Of a stretch of 64,000 bases of DNA, positions 54,680 to 63,869 are shown piece after piece. The notes under the pieces are model-generated. The model ran no database searches and was not told where the DNA came from. It worked only from the letters and a program-made list of their open reading frames with translations. The DNA is taken from the NCBI GenBank assembly GCA_034717495.1, contig JAYELL010000091.1, positions 58,756-122,755 of the forward strand, read 5' to 3'. The number at the start of each line of letters is the position of its first letter. Positions within the stretch are counted from its first letter, which is position 1. The translations under genes and the position numbers were made by a program. This stretch comes from Chloroflexota bacterium. Its GTDB lineage: Bacteria > Chloroflexota > Anaerolineae > JAAEKA01.

Positions 54680-55716
54680 TGGACCCAGCCAATCGCCGGT
54701 CTTCATCCGGCTCGCCAAGCCACGCAGACCTGTCGATTATCATCGTCAGCTGGAATGTGTGCGACCTGCTTCGTCGCTGCCTGGACTCGCTTCTTGGCAG
54801 CGACGATTTGTTTGTGGGGGAAAGATCGGAAGCGGGAACCTGGCAGGCTGAGGTTATCGTTGTGGACAATGCCTCTGACGATCAGACGGTGGAGGTGTTA
54901 CACCGGGACTATCTCTGGGTGCGGGTAGTGGCCAATATGGAGAATCGGGGATTTACCCGGGCCAACAACCAAGGCCTTGAGGCCAGCAGCGGTCGCTACG
55001 TCCTTTTTCTTAATCCGGATACAGAGGTGGCACCATCCACGATTGGGCGCCTGTTGCACTATGCCGAAACCCACCCCGAGGTAGGCATCATTGGGCCTCA
55101 ACTGCGCTATGGAGATGGCAGCATTCAATCCTCGCGCCGCCGCTTTCCGTCCCTGTCAACCTATTTTCTTGAGAGCACTATTCTACAGCGCTGGTGGCCT
55201 CGAAACAAGGTGCTGCAACGATACTACATGCTGGATCGACCTGACGATGCCATCAGCCAGGTTGATTGGATCGTCGGCGCCTGCATGTTGGTTCGGCGGC
55301 AGGTTCTCGACGCCATCGGCGGTTTTGACGAGGGCTTTTTTATGTACTCCGAGGAACTGGATCTTTGCCGCAGAGCCGTCGATGCAGGCTGGCAGGTGGT
55401 CTACTTTCCCGAAGCGGTGCTGACGCATTATGAGGGCAAGTCGAGCGAACAAATTGCTGCTGCCCGCAATATTCACTTCTATTCCTCCCGTGTCCGTTAC
55501 GTGCAAAAGTATCATGGCTCAGGCGCGGCTGCCCTGGTTCGTGGATTTTTGCTGGGGACCTTTGCCTTTCAGTGGTCCGAGGAAGCCGCCAAATGCCTTG
55601 TCGGGCGATTCGTGCCGGGCCAGCGGGCCAAACTTCCCATGAGGCGGGAACGGATGGCAGCCTATGCCCGGGTGTTACGGTCCGGATTGCGTCCTGTCCC
55701 GGTCAAGGGAACTTGA
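54679..55716 (+). CDS. Glycosyltransferase family 2 (rhamnosyltransferase-like)
   Basis: A 345-residue GT-A enzyme: LSIIIVSWNVCDLLRRCLDS start, VVDNASDDQT donor site, ENRGFTRANNQGLE, the DxD-type LFLNPDTE, and GGFDEGFFMYSEELDLCRRA. This pattern is typical of WbbL-like rhamnosyltransferases. With gmd/rmd upstream a GDP-D-rhamnose donor is possible, but WbbL-type enzymes use dTDP-L-rhamnose, so the donor remains open. The ATG overlaps the previous stop (TGATG). Confidence 0.9.
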   Translation: MDPANRRSSSGSPSHADLSIIIVSWNVCDLLRRCLDSLLGSDDLFVGERSEAGTWQAEVIVVDNASDDQTVEVLHRDYLWVRVVANMENRGFTRANNQGLEASSGRYVLFLNPDTEVAPSTIGRLLHYAETHPEVGIIGPQLRYGDGSIQSSRRRFPSLSTYFLESTILQRWWPRNKVLQRYYMLDRPDDAISQVDWIVGACMLVRRQVLDAIGGFDEGFFMYSEELDLCRRAVDAGWQVVYFPEAVLTHYEGKSSEQIAAARNIHFYSSRVRYVQKYHGSGAAALVRGFLLGTFAFQWSEEAAKCLVGRFVPGQRAKLPMRRERMAAYARVLRSGLRPVPVKGT

Positions 55717-55785
55717 CGCGAGAAATCATCCTGTTGTAGACTGACTTCGTTCCCGGCTGGCTGATAGTTCATAAAGGATCGGGCT

Positions 55786-56955
55786 GTGCGAGTTCTCTTC
55801 ATTTCCGGTGAATATCCTCCTATGCAGGGAGGTGTAGGCGACTATACCTGGGCACTGGGCACTGCGCTCTCGGGCCTGGGTGTTGAGGTGCACGTGCTCT
55901 CCAGTATGGAATCCGGGCCTGCTCATCTTGTTCCCCGGGGTGTTGCCGACGTATACCCTGAGATCGAGAGCTGGGGTTGGAGCCTTTCCGGGGAAACCCG
56001 CCGACTGGTTCAGGAGATTGAGCCTGACGTCGTTCACATCCAGTATCAGTCTGCTGCCTACGGTCTGCATCCCGCCATCAATCTGTTGCCGCGCCGCATT
56101 CACGGGACTTCTTCGCCTCCTCAAGTCGCCGTGACGTTCCACGATCTGCGGGTGCCCTATCTTTTTCCCAAGGCGGGGCCTCTCCGGTGGCGGGCAAACA
56201 TGGAACTGGCCCGTAACAGCGATCTGGTCGTGGTAACCAACGCCGAGGACCGGCTGCGCCTTGAACAGCAGGCGGACCTGCTGGACAGGCTGTACGAGAT
56301 ACCCATCGGAGCCAACATCCAACCGGAGCCACCTGCCTCGTTCGACCGTGAGCAGCAGCGAGCCAAATGGGATGTCGCTCAGGATGACTTACTTCTGTGC
56401 TATTTTGGCTTCCTCAATGTCTCCAAGGGAGGAGAAGAGTTGGTTGGGGCCCTGAAACACCTGGTAGCTGATGGAGTCCCGGCGCAACTTCTGATGATCG
56501 GTGGACAGGTCGGATCGAGCGACCCAACGAATCTGGCCTATCTGGAGCGGGTTGAAAAGTTGATTTCCGACGAAGGCCTGGCAGAGCGAGTCCATTGGAC
56601 CGGTTTCGTTGCCGCTGAAGAGGTCTCTGCCAGTTTCCTTGCTTCTGACATTGCGATGCTTCCCTATCGGGACGGCGCCAGTTTTCGTCGTGGCAGCCTG
56701 ATGGCGGCTCTGGTCCACGAGTTGTCGATTGTGAGTACCGAACCTGCTGTTCCGGTGGCTGAGATGGTTCAAGGGGAGAATATCTGGTTGGTACCGCCTC
56801 AGGACTCTCAGGCTCTCGCCAGGGCTGCGGAGCATTTGTGGAACGATCCTGAGCTCCGCCAACGTCTTAGCGTAGGTGCTAACCGGCTGGCGGGTCAATT
56901 CACCTGGGATGCCATTGCTCGTCGGCATCTTGAGGTCTACCGTGAGCTTTTCTAG
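55786..56955 (+). CDS. Glycosyltransferase family 4
   Basis: A 389-residue GT-B glycosyltransferase. It starts VRVLFISGEYPPMQGGVGDYTW (GTG 55786), with the glycine loop of GT4 enzymes. The donor domain has CYFGFLNVSKGGEELVGAL and later LPYRDGASFRRGSLMAAL in place of the common EGFP-type EX7E region. It lies between a GT2 gene and a membrane glycosyltransferase gene and likely acts on the same surface polymer. Confidence 0.9.
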   Translation: MRVLFISGEYPPMQGGVGDYTWALGTALSGLGVEVHVLSSMESGPAHLVPRGVADVYPEIESWGWSLSGETRRLVQEIEPDVVHIQYQSAAYGLHPAINLLPRRIHGTSSPPQVAVTFHDLRVPYLFPKAGPLRWRANMELARNSDLVVVTNAEDRLRLEQQADLLDRLYEIPIGANIQPEPPASFDREQQRAKWDVAQDDLLLCYFGFLNVSKGGEELVGALKHLVADGVPAQLLMIGGQVGSSDPTNLAYLERVEKLISDEGLAERVHWTGFVAAEEVSASFLASDIAMLPYRDGASFRRGSLMAALVHELSIVSTEPAVPVAEMVQGENIWLVPPQDSQALARAAEHLWNDPELRQRLSVGANRLAGQFTWDAIARRHLEVYRELF

Positions 56956-59362
56956 GAGCGACTCTCCCGAACCGGGCAATTCAAAGACTTGGCAGGAACG
57001 AATATCTGGGGGACTTCGGATTCACAGAGGTGCTGTTCTTGTTGGCATCGTTTTTTTGATGCTTAGCTTTTACTACAACCTCACTGTTCCACTATGGGAA
57101 TCGGATAACGAGTGGGCGCACTACAGCTACGTTCGCCACATCGTGACAAACCGGCAACTGCCCGCTCCCGATACGCTGGTCGAGGTGGCGCCTAGTGGGG
57201 ATACCTGTCAAGTCATTGAAGAAAACCGCGTCCGCAATTCCCAATTCAGGCAACCTCCCCTTTACTATGCGTTAGGGGCATTGGCCATTTCCTGGGTGGA
57301 TGTGGACGAAGAACTGCCCTGGGTGGCCAATCCCCATTTGTTTACGCAGGGAGCCCGGGCAGGGCATAACGCGGCAATCCATACTGCTGCTGAGTCGTTC
57401 CCCTATTCGGAAACGACCCTGGCAGTGCACATTCTACGCTTCTTCTCGGGCCTTATCGGGTTGAGTGGCCTGGTGGCGACCTATCTGACAGGTCTGCTGG
57501 TTTTTTCCAAACAGCGTACCCTGGCGCTGGCCATGATGGCGGTGAACGCTTTCATTCCGCAATATGTCTTTTCGTCAGCGGTTATCAACAACGATATTCT
57601 TGTGGGTGCATTGGGCGCCTGGTGTGTGTTCTTCTGTGTCTACGCGGTACTGAAGGATTCCAGTCCTCTGATTCTGATGCTGGCAGCCGCGATGGCTGGG
57701 CTGGCGGTCCTCGCCAAGTACACGGCCCTTCCGCTGATACCGCTGGTGGCCGTCGCGTTGCTGGTGAGACTACGGCAAGCCAGGGCCCGCGGATGGCAGC
57801 ATGCTGTCACCTATGCCTGGCAAGTTGGCCTGATGATCGGATTGGCGGCCATTCCCCTCCTGCTGTGGTTTCTGCGCAACAAACTTCTTTACGATCAGAT
57901 CATTGTCGACTATCCACCGCTGGCCGGTTTTCTGGCAGATGGGCAGGCGTGGCTGGTTGCCGGGCCTGATGGCGGCTGGTTGCTGGATCCGGTACGCGCC
58001 GGTGAATTTTCCTTCATGACCTTCTGGGGGCTTTTCGGCAACGACACGATCGCTCTGCCCCCGCCGATTCTATACCTGCTTGCTGCCGTCTGTCTCTTTG
58101 CCCTGGTTGGCGCAATCGTCACAATTTTCGACAAACATCAACCCATGGATCGGCGCATACTCGTGTTGGCGGCGATCCTCTTCGTTCTGGAAGCCTGGTT
58201 GTTCAGCGCGCTCAAATCGGTGGGCACCTCGGAACCGCGAGGCCGGTATCTCATGTCGGTATTCTCAACGATCAGCTTCTTGCTGGTGCTGGGAACCCAT
58301 CGTCTCCTGCCCAATCGCATCAAAAAACCAGGCGTGGCGGCCCTTTGCGTTGCTCTGCTGGTCCTGACTATACTGGTGCCACCGTTGCTGTTGAAGCCAC
58401 TCTACGCGACACCTGTCCTGGAAGGTTCGCCAGGTCTGCGGGCCAGCGAAGAACCGGTCTATGTTAAATTTGGTGATTTCGCTGAATTGCTGGGTTATCA
58501 GATAGACTCCGATCGTTTGGACGTGTTTGAGAAACTCAACGTAACTCTTGTGTGGCGCGCCCTGGAAGAGACTCCCAATAACTATACCGTGGGCCTGCAC
58601 CTGTTGGATGGTGCCAACCGGTCCCACGGCTGGTTGGCGACCTATCCCGGACGCGGTAACTTTGCCACATCACTGTGGCGGCCAGGCGACGTATTCCGCG
58701 ATACGTATGAGCTTTATCTGGAGCCGTCGGCTACAGAATATCTGCCAAGTCTCGGGCGCGTCAAGATATCCATGTTTTGTTATAATGCCCTCGATCCTGA
58801 AGAGTACGATTTATTGCCGGTCAGTGCTCCCGGTGCAAAACCGATAGGGGATGCTGTATACGTCGGCAGATTGCGGCTGGCTGATAGCATGGTAGATGAA
58901 CCGATCGCAGGAAGGGAGTCACTGGCTTCCTTTGACGAAAGCATTGATCTGGAATCGGTTTCGCTATCTGATGAGACATTGGTCCCGGGGGAAGACCTGT
59001 TGATTGACCTGGTGTGGCGCGCGACCGGTGAAACGGGCCGGGACTATACCTTGTTCGCCCATCTTGTCGATCTGCAGGGGACGCAGGTGGCGGGCAACGA
59101 TCAGCCCTTGACCGATTCGTATTTTCCCAGCGGGCTTTGGCAGGCAGGCGACAGGGTGACTCACAACCATCGCGTGACGCTGCCTCGGTTGTTGCCTGCC
59201 GGTCCATATGAAATCCGTATCGGTTTGTACGACCCGCAATCGGGCGTGCGATTGCCGGTTCAGGAAGCGGAAGGTGAACAACTACAGAACAGTGAGTTGA
59301 TTCTCCGAAAATACGATGTTACGACCCGTTACCTTTTTTTTCCCAAGGTGCAGGTACCTTAG
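56942..59362 (+). CDS. Multi-pass membrane glycosyltransferase-like protein with two C-terminal beta-sandwich repeats
   Basis: An 806-residue protein. About a dozen helices (first VLVGIVFLMLSFYYNL) enclose an early acidic motif, WESDNEWAHYSYVR, as expected for GT-C/ArnT-like or DUF2142-like enzymes using polyprenyl-phosphate sugars. From about residue 510 two copies of a soluble module occur (LLGYQIDSDRL...LVWRALEE, then LIDLVWRATGETGRDYTLF with LPAGPYEIRIGLYD). GTG 56942 overlaps the GT4 gene by 14 bp and has GAGG 6 bases upstream. The same module occurs in the next gene. Confidence 0.75.
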   Translation: MSFSRSDSPEPGNSKTWQERISGGLRIHRGAVLVGIVFLMLSFYYNLTVPLWESDNEWAHYSYVRHIVTNRQLPAPDTLVEVAPSGDTCQVIEENRVRNSQFRQPPLYYALGALAISWVDVDEELPWVANPHLFTQGARAGHNAAIHTAAESFPYSETTLAVHILRFFSGLIGLSGLVATYLTGLLVFSKQRTLALAMMAVNAFIPQYVFSSAVINNDILVGALGAWCVFFCVYAVLKDSSPLILMLAAAMAGLAVLAKYTALPLIPLVAVALLVRLRQARARGWQHAVTYAWQVGLMIGLAAIPLLLWFLRNKLLYDQIIVDYPPLAGFLADGQAWLVAGPDGGWLLDPVRAGEFSFMTFWGLFGNDTIALPPPILYLLAAVCLFALVGAIVTIFDKHQPMDRRILVLAAILFVLEAWLFSALKSVGTSEPRGRYLMSVFSTISFLLVLGTHRLLPNRIKKPGVAALCVALLVLTILVPPLLLKPLYATPVLEGSPGLRASEEPVYVKFGDFAELLGYQIDSDRLDVFEKLNVTLVWRALEETPNNYTVGLHLLDGANRSHGWLATYPGRGNFATSLWRPGDVFRDTYELYLEPSATEYLPSLGRVKISMFCYNALDPEEYDLLPVSAPGAKPIGDAVYVGRLRLADSMVDEPIAGRESLASFDESIDLESVSLSDETLVPGEDLLIDLVWRATGETGRDYTLFAHLVDLQGTQVAGNDQPLTDSYFPSGLWQAGDRVTHNHRVTLPRLLPAGPYEIRIGLYDPQSGVRLPVQEAEGEQLQNSELILRKYDVTTRYLFFPKVQVP

Positions 59363-59367
59363 CCGTC

Positions 59368-62142
59368 ATGACAAAATGGAACCGTCGGGACTGGGCGATT
59401 CTGCTGGGGATCACCGCTCTGGCTGCTGCGTTGCGCTTTATTGGATTGGGTCGCGTTCCGCCCGGTTTTCAGTTCGATGAGGCCTACAACGCCCTGGATG
59501 CCGCACGGGTAATGGCTGGAGACCGCCCGTTGTTTTTGCCGACCAATGGCGGGCGTGAAGTGTTTTACACCTATCTCCAGGTGGCGCTGGCCTCGGTCCT
59601 GGGTCTCAATCTCCATACCTTGCGCCTGACCTCTGCGCTTGCCGGTATCCTGGCGGCCCCCTCGGCCTATCTGCTGTTACGCGGTCTGTTGACCCTGAAG
59701 AGTCGTCAGATTGCCGCATTTACCAGCCTGGTTCTGGCCATTAGTTTTTGGCATCTTCATTTCAGTCACTACGCAATCAGGATCATACTCATGCCGGTCA
59801 TCTTCAGCGGCGTCGTGGGTTTCTTCTGGTATGCAACCCGGGTGGGACGGGTCTGGCCATATCTGTTGAGTGGCGTACTGGCGGGGATTGGTGTCTGGAA
59901 TAATCCTACCGGGCGTCTGATTCCCCTGGTTCTGCTCGGGTACGTGCTTTGGCTCCTCTGGCAGCATCCAGACCAGCGTACCCTGCGCTGGCCCAGCCCT
60001 GTGACCGGGCTGCTCTTGACCGGATTGACCTCGTTTGTGGTCTTTTTGCCGTTGGGACTCGAATTCTATCGTCATCCCGAGTTCTTTTTTGGGCACCCGG
60101 ATCAAGTATCGGTTTTCGCTGACAGGGTTTCCGGTGGTTCTCCGGTTGTGGCTCTCCTGGAGAACGCTGTCCGGGTAACGGGCATGTTCAGTATTCAGGG
60201 CGATCGGGAATGGATTCACAACCTGGGTGGACGCCCCCTGTTCGACCCGCTGCTATCAATCGCATTTTGGATCGGGATCGCCGTCTGGCTATTGCGTCTG
60301 AGCCGGCGAGATGATGTCGACCGTGATGCCCTGTTTTTCCTGCTGCTTTGGTCGGTCGTAATGTTGTTGCCTTCGGTGTTCAGCGACGCGGCACCCAACT
60401 TCTCGCGCACGTTGCCGGCCTTACCGGCGCTGTTCGTGGCCGCGGGTTTGGGCTTGACATGGATTCTCACATTCGTTAGCGGGCGGTGGTCACCTCTGGC
60501 GGGACGTATTCTGGTGTCCGGTGTTCTGGTGATCAGTGGGGTATGGGCCGCCATTGATTACTTCGTTCGTTTCCCCCGGGCAATCGAGTCATACTATGCC
60601 TACGATGTGGACAAGCTGGATGCTCTTGCATATCTGAAGCCGCTGACCGCCGACAATCAGGTTTATCTTTCGCAGCTTTGGGCAGAACATGCTACGCTGG
60701 AATTTCTCCGCGGGGAGACGGGGATCAAGTCGCTGGATACCAGCGACACCATTGTCCTGCCGCCGCCTGATCGTGCTGCCCTCTATGCCTTTCCGGCCGA
60801 ACAGGCTGACCGGGCAACAGCCATTCAGAAACGGTGGCCATCCGCTGACCTGCAGACGATTCAGGATCGTCACGGAAATCCGTTGTTGGTGACCGTTGGG
60901 TTCGATGCCGCCGATGCTGCCGCTGAAACGAGCACCGGATTACCAATTGCACGTTTTCAGCAGGGGCCATCCCTTGTTGACATGGCATTCGATCCGGATG
61001 CCGCCAAGGTTGTGTTGACGTGGGAAGCGGAGCAGTCTATGGATCGCAGTCTCACGAGCTTCGTGCACCTGGTAGATGCTTCAGGTCGACGGGTTGGCCA
61101 GATCGACAAGACTCCTGGCAATGGCAGCTATCCCACCAGCGTCTGGACACCCGGAGAGCGGGTCATCGAAACCTACCGAATCGATCTGGATGTCTGTGCG
61201 GGCGGTCAAGAAGCTGGGGTGGTAACCGGTTGGTACCAATACTCGGACGAAGACGGGGTCAGGCGTTTGGCGCGGTCTGACGGGGTAGGCGACACGGCAT
61301 TGGCAGGTCATGTTCAGTTGCCCATCTCGTCGTTCGGCAGTGATCACATCACGCTGGCAAATATGTTACGTGAGCCGGTTAGCGAAGGACTAATGTTAAC
61401 GGGGTTCCAGTTGACCGGAGCTGAATTGCAGCCTGGCGCACCGTTCACCTTGGATCTGGCCTGGGAGGGCGATCCCGATTCGGGAACCGAATCGATGGCT
61501 ATTTACCTGATCGATAGCGGAAAAGACAATCAACTTCTGTGGCAGGAGTCACTGCTGCCGCCAGATGCCCGCTGGTGGCCTGGTGAGGTGATCTGCCGCC
61601 GTCTAAACATGCGCCTTCCTGAGGAAACTGGGCCCGGTCGGTACCAGTTGATCGTTGATGTGGCTGGCAACTCGGTACCCCTGACCGAATTGGCCATTCA
61701 ACCTTCGAGCCGACTTTTTTCCGTGCCCCCCCTGTCAAATCGTACAGATGCCGTCATTGGAGATCGGTTCACCCTTCTCGGTTACGATATTTCCTTGCCA
61801 GAACCAGATCAACCGGCTATGGTGACGCTGGTCTGGCGAGCTGAGGTGCCAACGGAGAAGAGCTATACGGTATTCGTGCATTTGGTCGATTCCGAAGACC
61901 AGATTGTGGCTCAGAGCGACGCCATTCCCGGGCAGGGGTACTCAACCAATCATTGGATCAACGGCGAGGTAGTTTTGGATGCCCACCCGCTGGTCCTTCC
62001 CGATGAATTGCCATCAGGTGCTTATCGGCTGCTGGCAGGCATGTACGATTCCGTCGAGGGTGAGCGATTGCCTGCATGGGATGCGCACGGCAACGCCCTT
62101 CAGGATGGTATCATTGTTCTTGAACAGTTGAATCTGCCCTGA
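59368..62142 (+). CDS. Family-39-type membrane glycosyltransferase (ArnT/PMT-like) with C-terminal beta-sandwich modules
   Basis: A 924-residue GT-C protein. The catalytic first loop is PPGFQFDEAYNALDAAR with the conserved D-E pair of PMT_2/ArnT enzymes; about eleven helices follow to residue 400. After a luminal-type region come modules containing VVLTWEAEQSMDRSLTSFVH, and near the end LLGYDISLPEPDQP with VTLVWRAEVPTEKSYTVFVH. The gene starts 5 bases after its neighbour. It would transfer a sugar from a lipid carrier on the outer face of the membrane; acceptor unknown. Confidence 0.85.
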   Translation: MTKWNRRDWAILLGITALAAALRFIGLGRVPPGFQFDEAYNALDAARVMAGDRPLFLPTNGGREVFYTYLQVALASVLGLNLHTLRLTSALAGILAAPSAYLLLRGLLTLKSRQIAAFTSLVLAISFWHLHFSHYAIRIILMPVIFSGVVGFFWYATRVGRVWPYLLSGVLAGIGVWNNPTGRLIPLVLLGYVLWLLWQHPDQRTLRWPSPVTGLLLTGLTSFVVFLPLGLEFYRHPEFFFGHPDQVSVFADRVSGGSPVVALLENAVRVTGMFSIQGDREWIHNLGGRPLFDPLLSIAFWIGIAVWLLRLSRRDDVDRDALFFLLLWSVVMLLPSVFSDAAPNFSRTLPALPALFVAAGLGLTWILTFVSGRWSPLAGRILVSGVLVISGVWAAIDYFVRFPRAIESYYAYDVDKLDALAYLKPLTADNQVYLSQLWAEHATLEFLRGETGIKSLDTSDTIVLPPPDRAALYAFPAEQADRATAIQKRWPSADLQTIQDRHGNPLLVTVGFDAADAAAETSTGLPIARFQQGPSLVDMAFDPDAAKVVLTWEAEQSMDRSLTSFVHLVDASGRRVGQIDKTPGNGSYPTSVWTPGERVIETYRIDLDVCAGGQEAGVVTGWYQYSDEDGVRRLARSDGVGDTALAGHVQLPISSFGSDHITLANMLREPVSEGLMLTGFQLTGAELQPGAPFTLDLAWEGDPDSGTESMAIYLIDSGKDNQLLWQESLLPPDARWWPGEVICRRLNMRLPEETGPGRYQLIVDVAGNSVPLTELAIQPSSRLFSVPPLSNRTDAVIGDRFTLLGYDISLPEPDQPAMVTLVWRAEVPTEKSYTVFVHLVDSEDQIVAQSDAIPGQGYSTNHWINGEVVLDAHPLVLPDELPSGAYRLLAGMYDSVEGERLPAWDAHGNALQDGIIVLEQLNLP

Positions 62143-62173
62143 GGTCATGGCTTGAGCAAAAAATGGGCTGCTC

Positions 62174-62187
62174 GATGCAATTGCATC
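62174..62187 (+). promoter_or_regulatory. Perfect 14-bp palindrome before the O-antigen ligase gene
   Basis: GATGCAATTGCATC is its own reverse complement and lies in the 191-base gap between the GT39 and ligase genes. It could be an operator, but no promoter with good spacing was recognised nearby. Nothing else is evident in the gap. Confidence 0.3.
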
Positions 62188-62333
62188 TTGCTGGCAAAAA
62201 GTGGTCGACAACAGTGTTTGGGTGTAAAATCATTGCAGATACGCTACCTGGGATTGCACACCTGGAATTCAGAGCAATTACGGAAGTGTAACATTCAGGC
62301 CTTCTGCAACGTGAGTGCTGGATTATTGAGCCG

Positions 62334-63857
62334 ATGACAGCCAATCTCGTTTCGAGCGTTCAACAGCTGATATTTCACCCAAACCAACGGGTCAACCAGG
62401 CTACTATGGTGATTCTGTTGTTGGTTGGTGCGTTGTTGGTCGCGATCTACGTGGCAGTTCTCGGCCCTTTGCTCGCTTTGGCCAGCGGCGTTGCATTTGT
62501 TGGTGCCTATCTGGTATTGCGCAGCACTCGCTGGGGGCTCGCCGCGGTCATTCTCGTGGCTTGCCTGCTACCCTTCGCTGCCCTTCCCTTCCGCCTGGGC
62601 TTCAAACCGACCTTGCTTGATGTTGCGCTTGCGGCGCTCGTGTTTGTCTGGGGAGCCAGTCTGTTGACCGGACGGGAGAGACGTTTCGTTGGCTCGCCCA
62701 TGGGATTGCCGGTGGCGATTTTCCTGCTGCTGGCGCTCTTTGCTTTCGCGTTGGGTACCACCCATGCCCGGCCAAGCATCACAACAATGCGACGGTTTGC
62801 CGAGATTGCCCTGGGAATCCTCCTGTTCTTTGTGGTGATCAATGTTATCCGTGATGAGACTGACCTGGAATGGGTCGGACGGGCATTGATGCTCGCCGGG
62901 GCTGGCGCGGCGCTGATCGGTATCCTGTTTTATCTCTTTCCGCAGGATTGGACGGTTCGCATCCTCAACGCGTTGGGTCGTTTTGATTATCCGGGCGGCT
63001 TCGGCGCCTTACGGTTTATCGAGGATGATCCCAATAATCCTATGCGAGCTATTGGCACAGCCATCGACCCGAATACCTTTGGAGGTATGCTGATTCTCTT
63101 TGCCGGCCTGACTGCTGCCCAATTGTTTGCTGACCGTCCCCTGTTTCCGCGCTGGCTGGTGGCGACTATGCTGGGACTCGATGTGTTGTGCCTCTACCTG
63201 ACTTACTCGCGCAGCGCAATGGTTGGCCTGGCTGTTGCTCTCACCTTCATCGCGCTTTTCCGATACCGAAAGCTGTTGATATTGGCGGTATTGGCTTTAC
63301 TCCTGCTGCTTTTACTGCCGGCAACCCAGGCCTATGTGGCTCGATTCGTCGAAGGTATTCAGGGACAGGATCTGGCAACTCAGATGCGGTTTGGAGAATA
63401 CAAGGACGCGCTGAGACTCATCTCTCGCTATCCTCTGTTTGGCGTTGGTTTCAGCGGTACCCCGGATATCGATCTCTATATCGGTGTCAGCAGTGTTTAT
63501 CTACTCATGGCGGAGGAGATGGGGGTGATTGGGTTATTGGCATTCATCGCTGCGATGGCGGTTTTTTTCATTCTTTTCTGGCGCACTTTTCGAACGGGCA
63601 TCATTGATGACCGGCGGGAGGCCTTGCTGTTGGGCGTTGCCGGGGCTTTGGCGGGTGCACTCACAAGCGGTTGGCTGGATCATTATCTCTTTAACCTTGC
63701 TTATCCTCACATGACCAGTCTTTTCTGGATTATTGTGGGCCTGGGAATGGCTGCCATGCTTATCGAACAACAGGAGAGAGGCAGAGCTTCATCACCCTCT
63801 GGTGAGGTGCTTATCCGACCCTCAAGCCTGTCATCTTCACTGATGTCACGCAGGTAA
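62334..63857 (+). CDS. O-antigen ligase/polymerase-family membrane protein
   Basis: A 507-residue polytopic membrane protein with about twelve helices. The Wzy_C-type region includes LCLYLTYSRSAMVGLAVALT and, after a larger outside loop, RYPLFGVGFSGTPDIDLY, both typical of WaaL/Wzy-like proteins. Such enzymes join or polymerise lipid-linked glycans at the outer face of the membrane. The gene ends the surface-polysaccharide cluster at the right edge; its tail is Ser/Arg-rich. Confidence 0.87.
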   Translation: MTANLVSSVQQLIFHPNQRVNQATMVILLLVGALLVAIYVAVLGPLLALASGVAFVGAYLVLRSTRWGLAAVILVACLLPFAALPFRLGFKPTLLDVALAALVFVWGASLLTGRERRFVGSPMGLPVAIFLLLALFAFALGTTHARPSITTMRRFAEIALGILLFFVVINVIRDETDLEWVGRALMLAGAGAALIGILFYLFPQDWTVRILNALGRFDYPGGFGALRFIEDDPNNPMRAIGTAIDPNTFGGMLILFAGLTAAQLFADRPLFPRWLVATMLGLDVLCLYLTYSRSAMVGLAVALTFIALFRYRKLLILAVLALLLLLLLPATQAYVARFVEGIQGQDLATQMRFGEYKDALRLISRYPLFGVGFSGTPDIDLYIGVSSVYLLMAEEMGVIGLLAFIAAMAVFFILFWRTFRTGIIDDRREALLLGVAGALAGALTSGWLDHYLFNLAYPHMTSLFWIIVGLGMAAMLIEQQERGRASSPSGEVLIRPSSLSSSLMSRR

Positions 63858-63869
63858 TGGCTGGCCCGC

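Noticed and set aside
62205..62230. Promoter TCGACA...TAAAAT before the O-antigen ligase gene
   Set aside because: The spacer is only 14 bases and the -35 box is poor, so it was not listed as a promoter.
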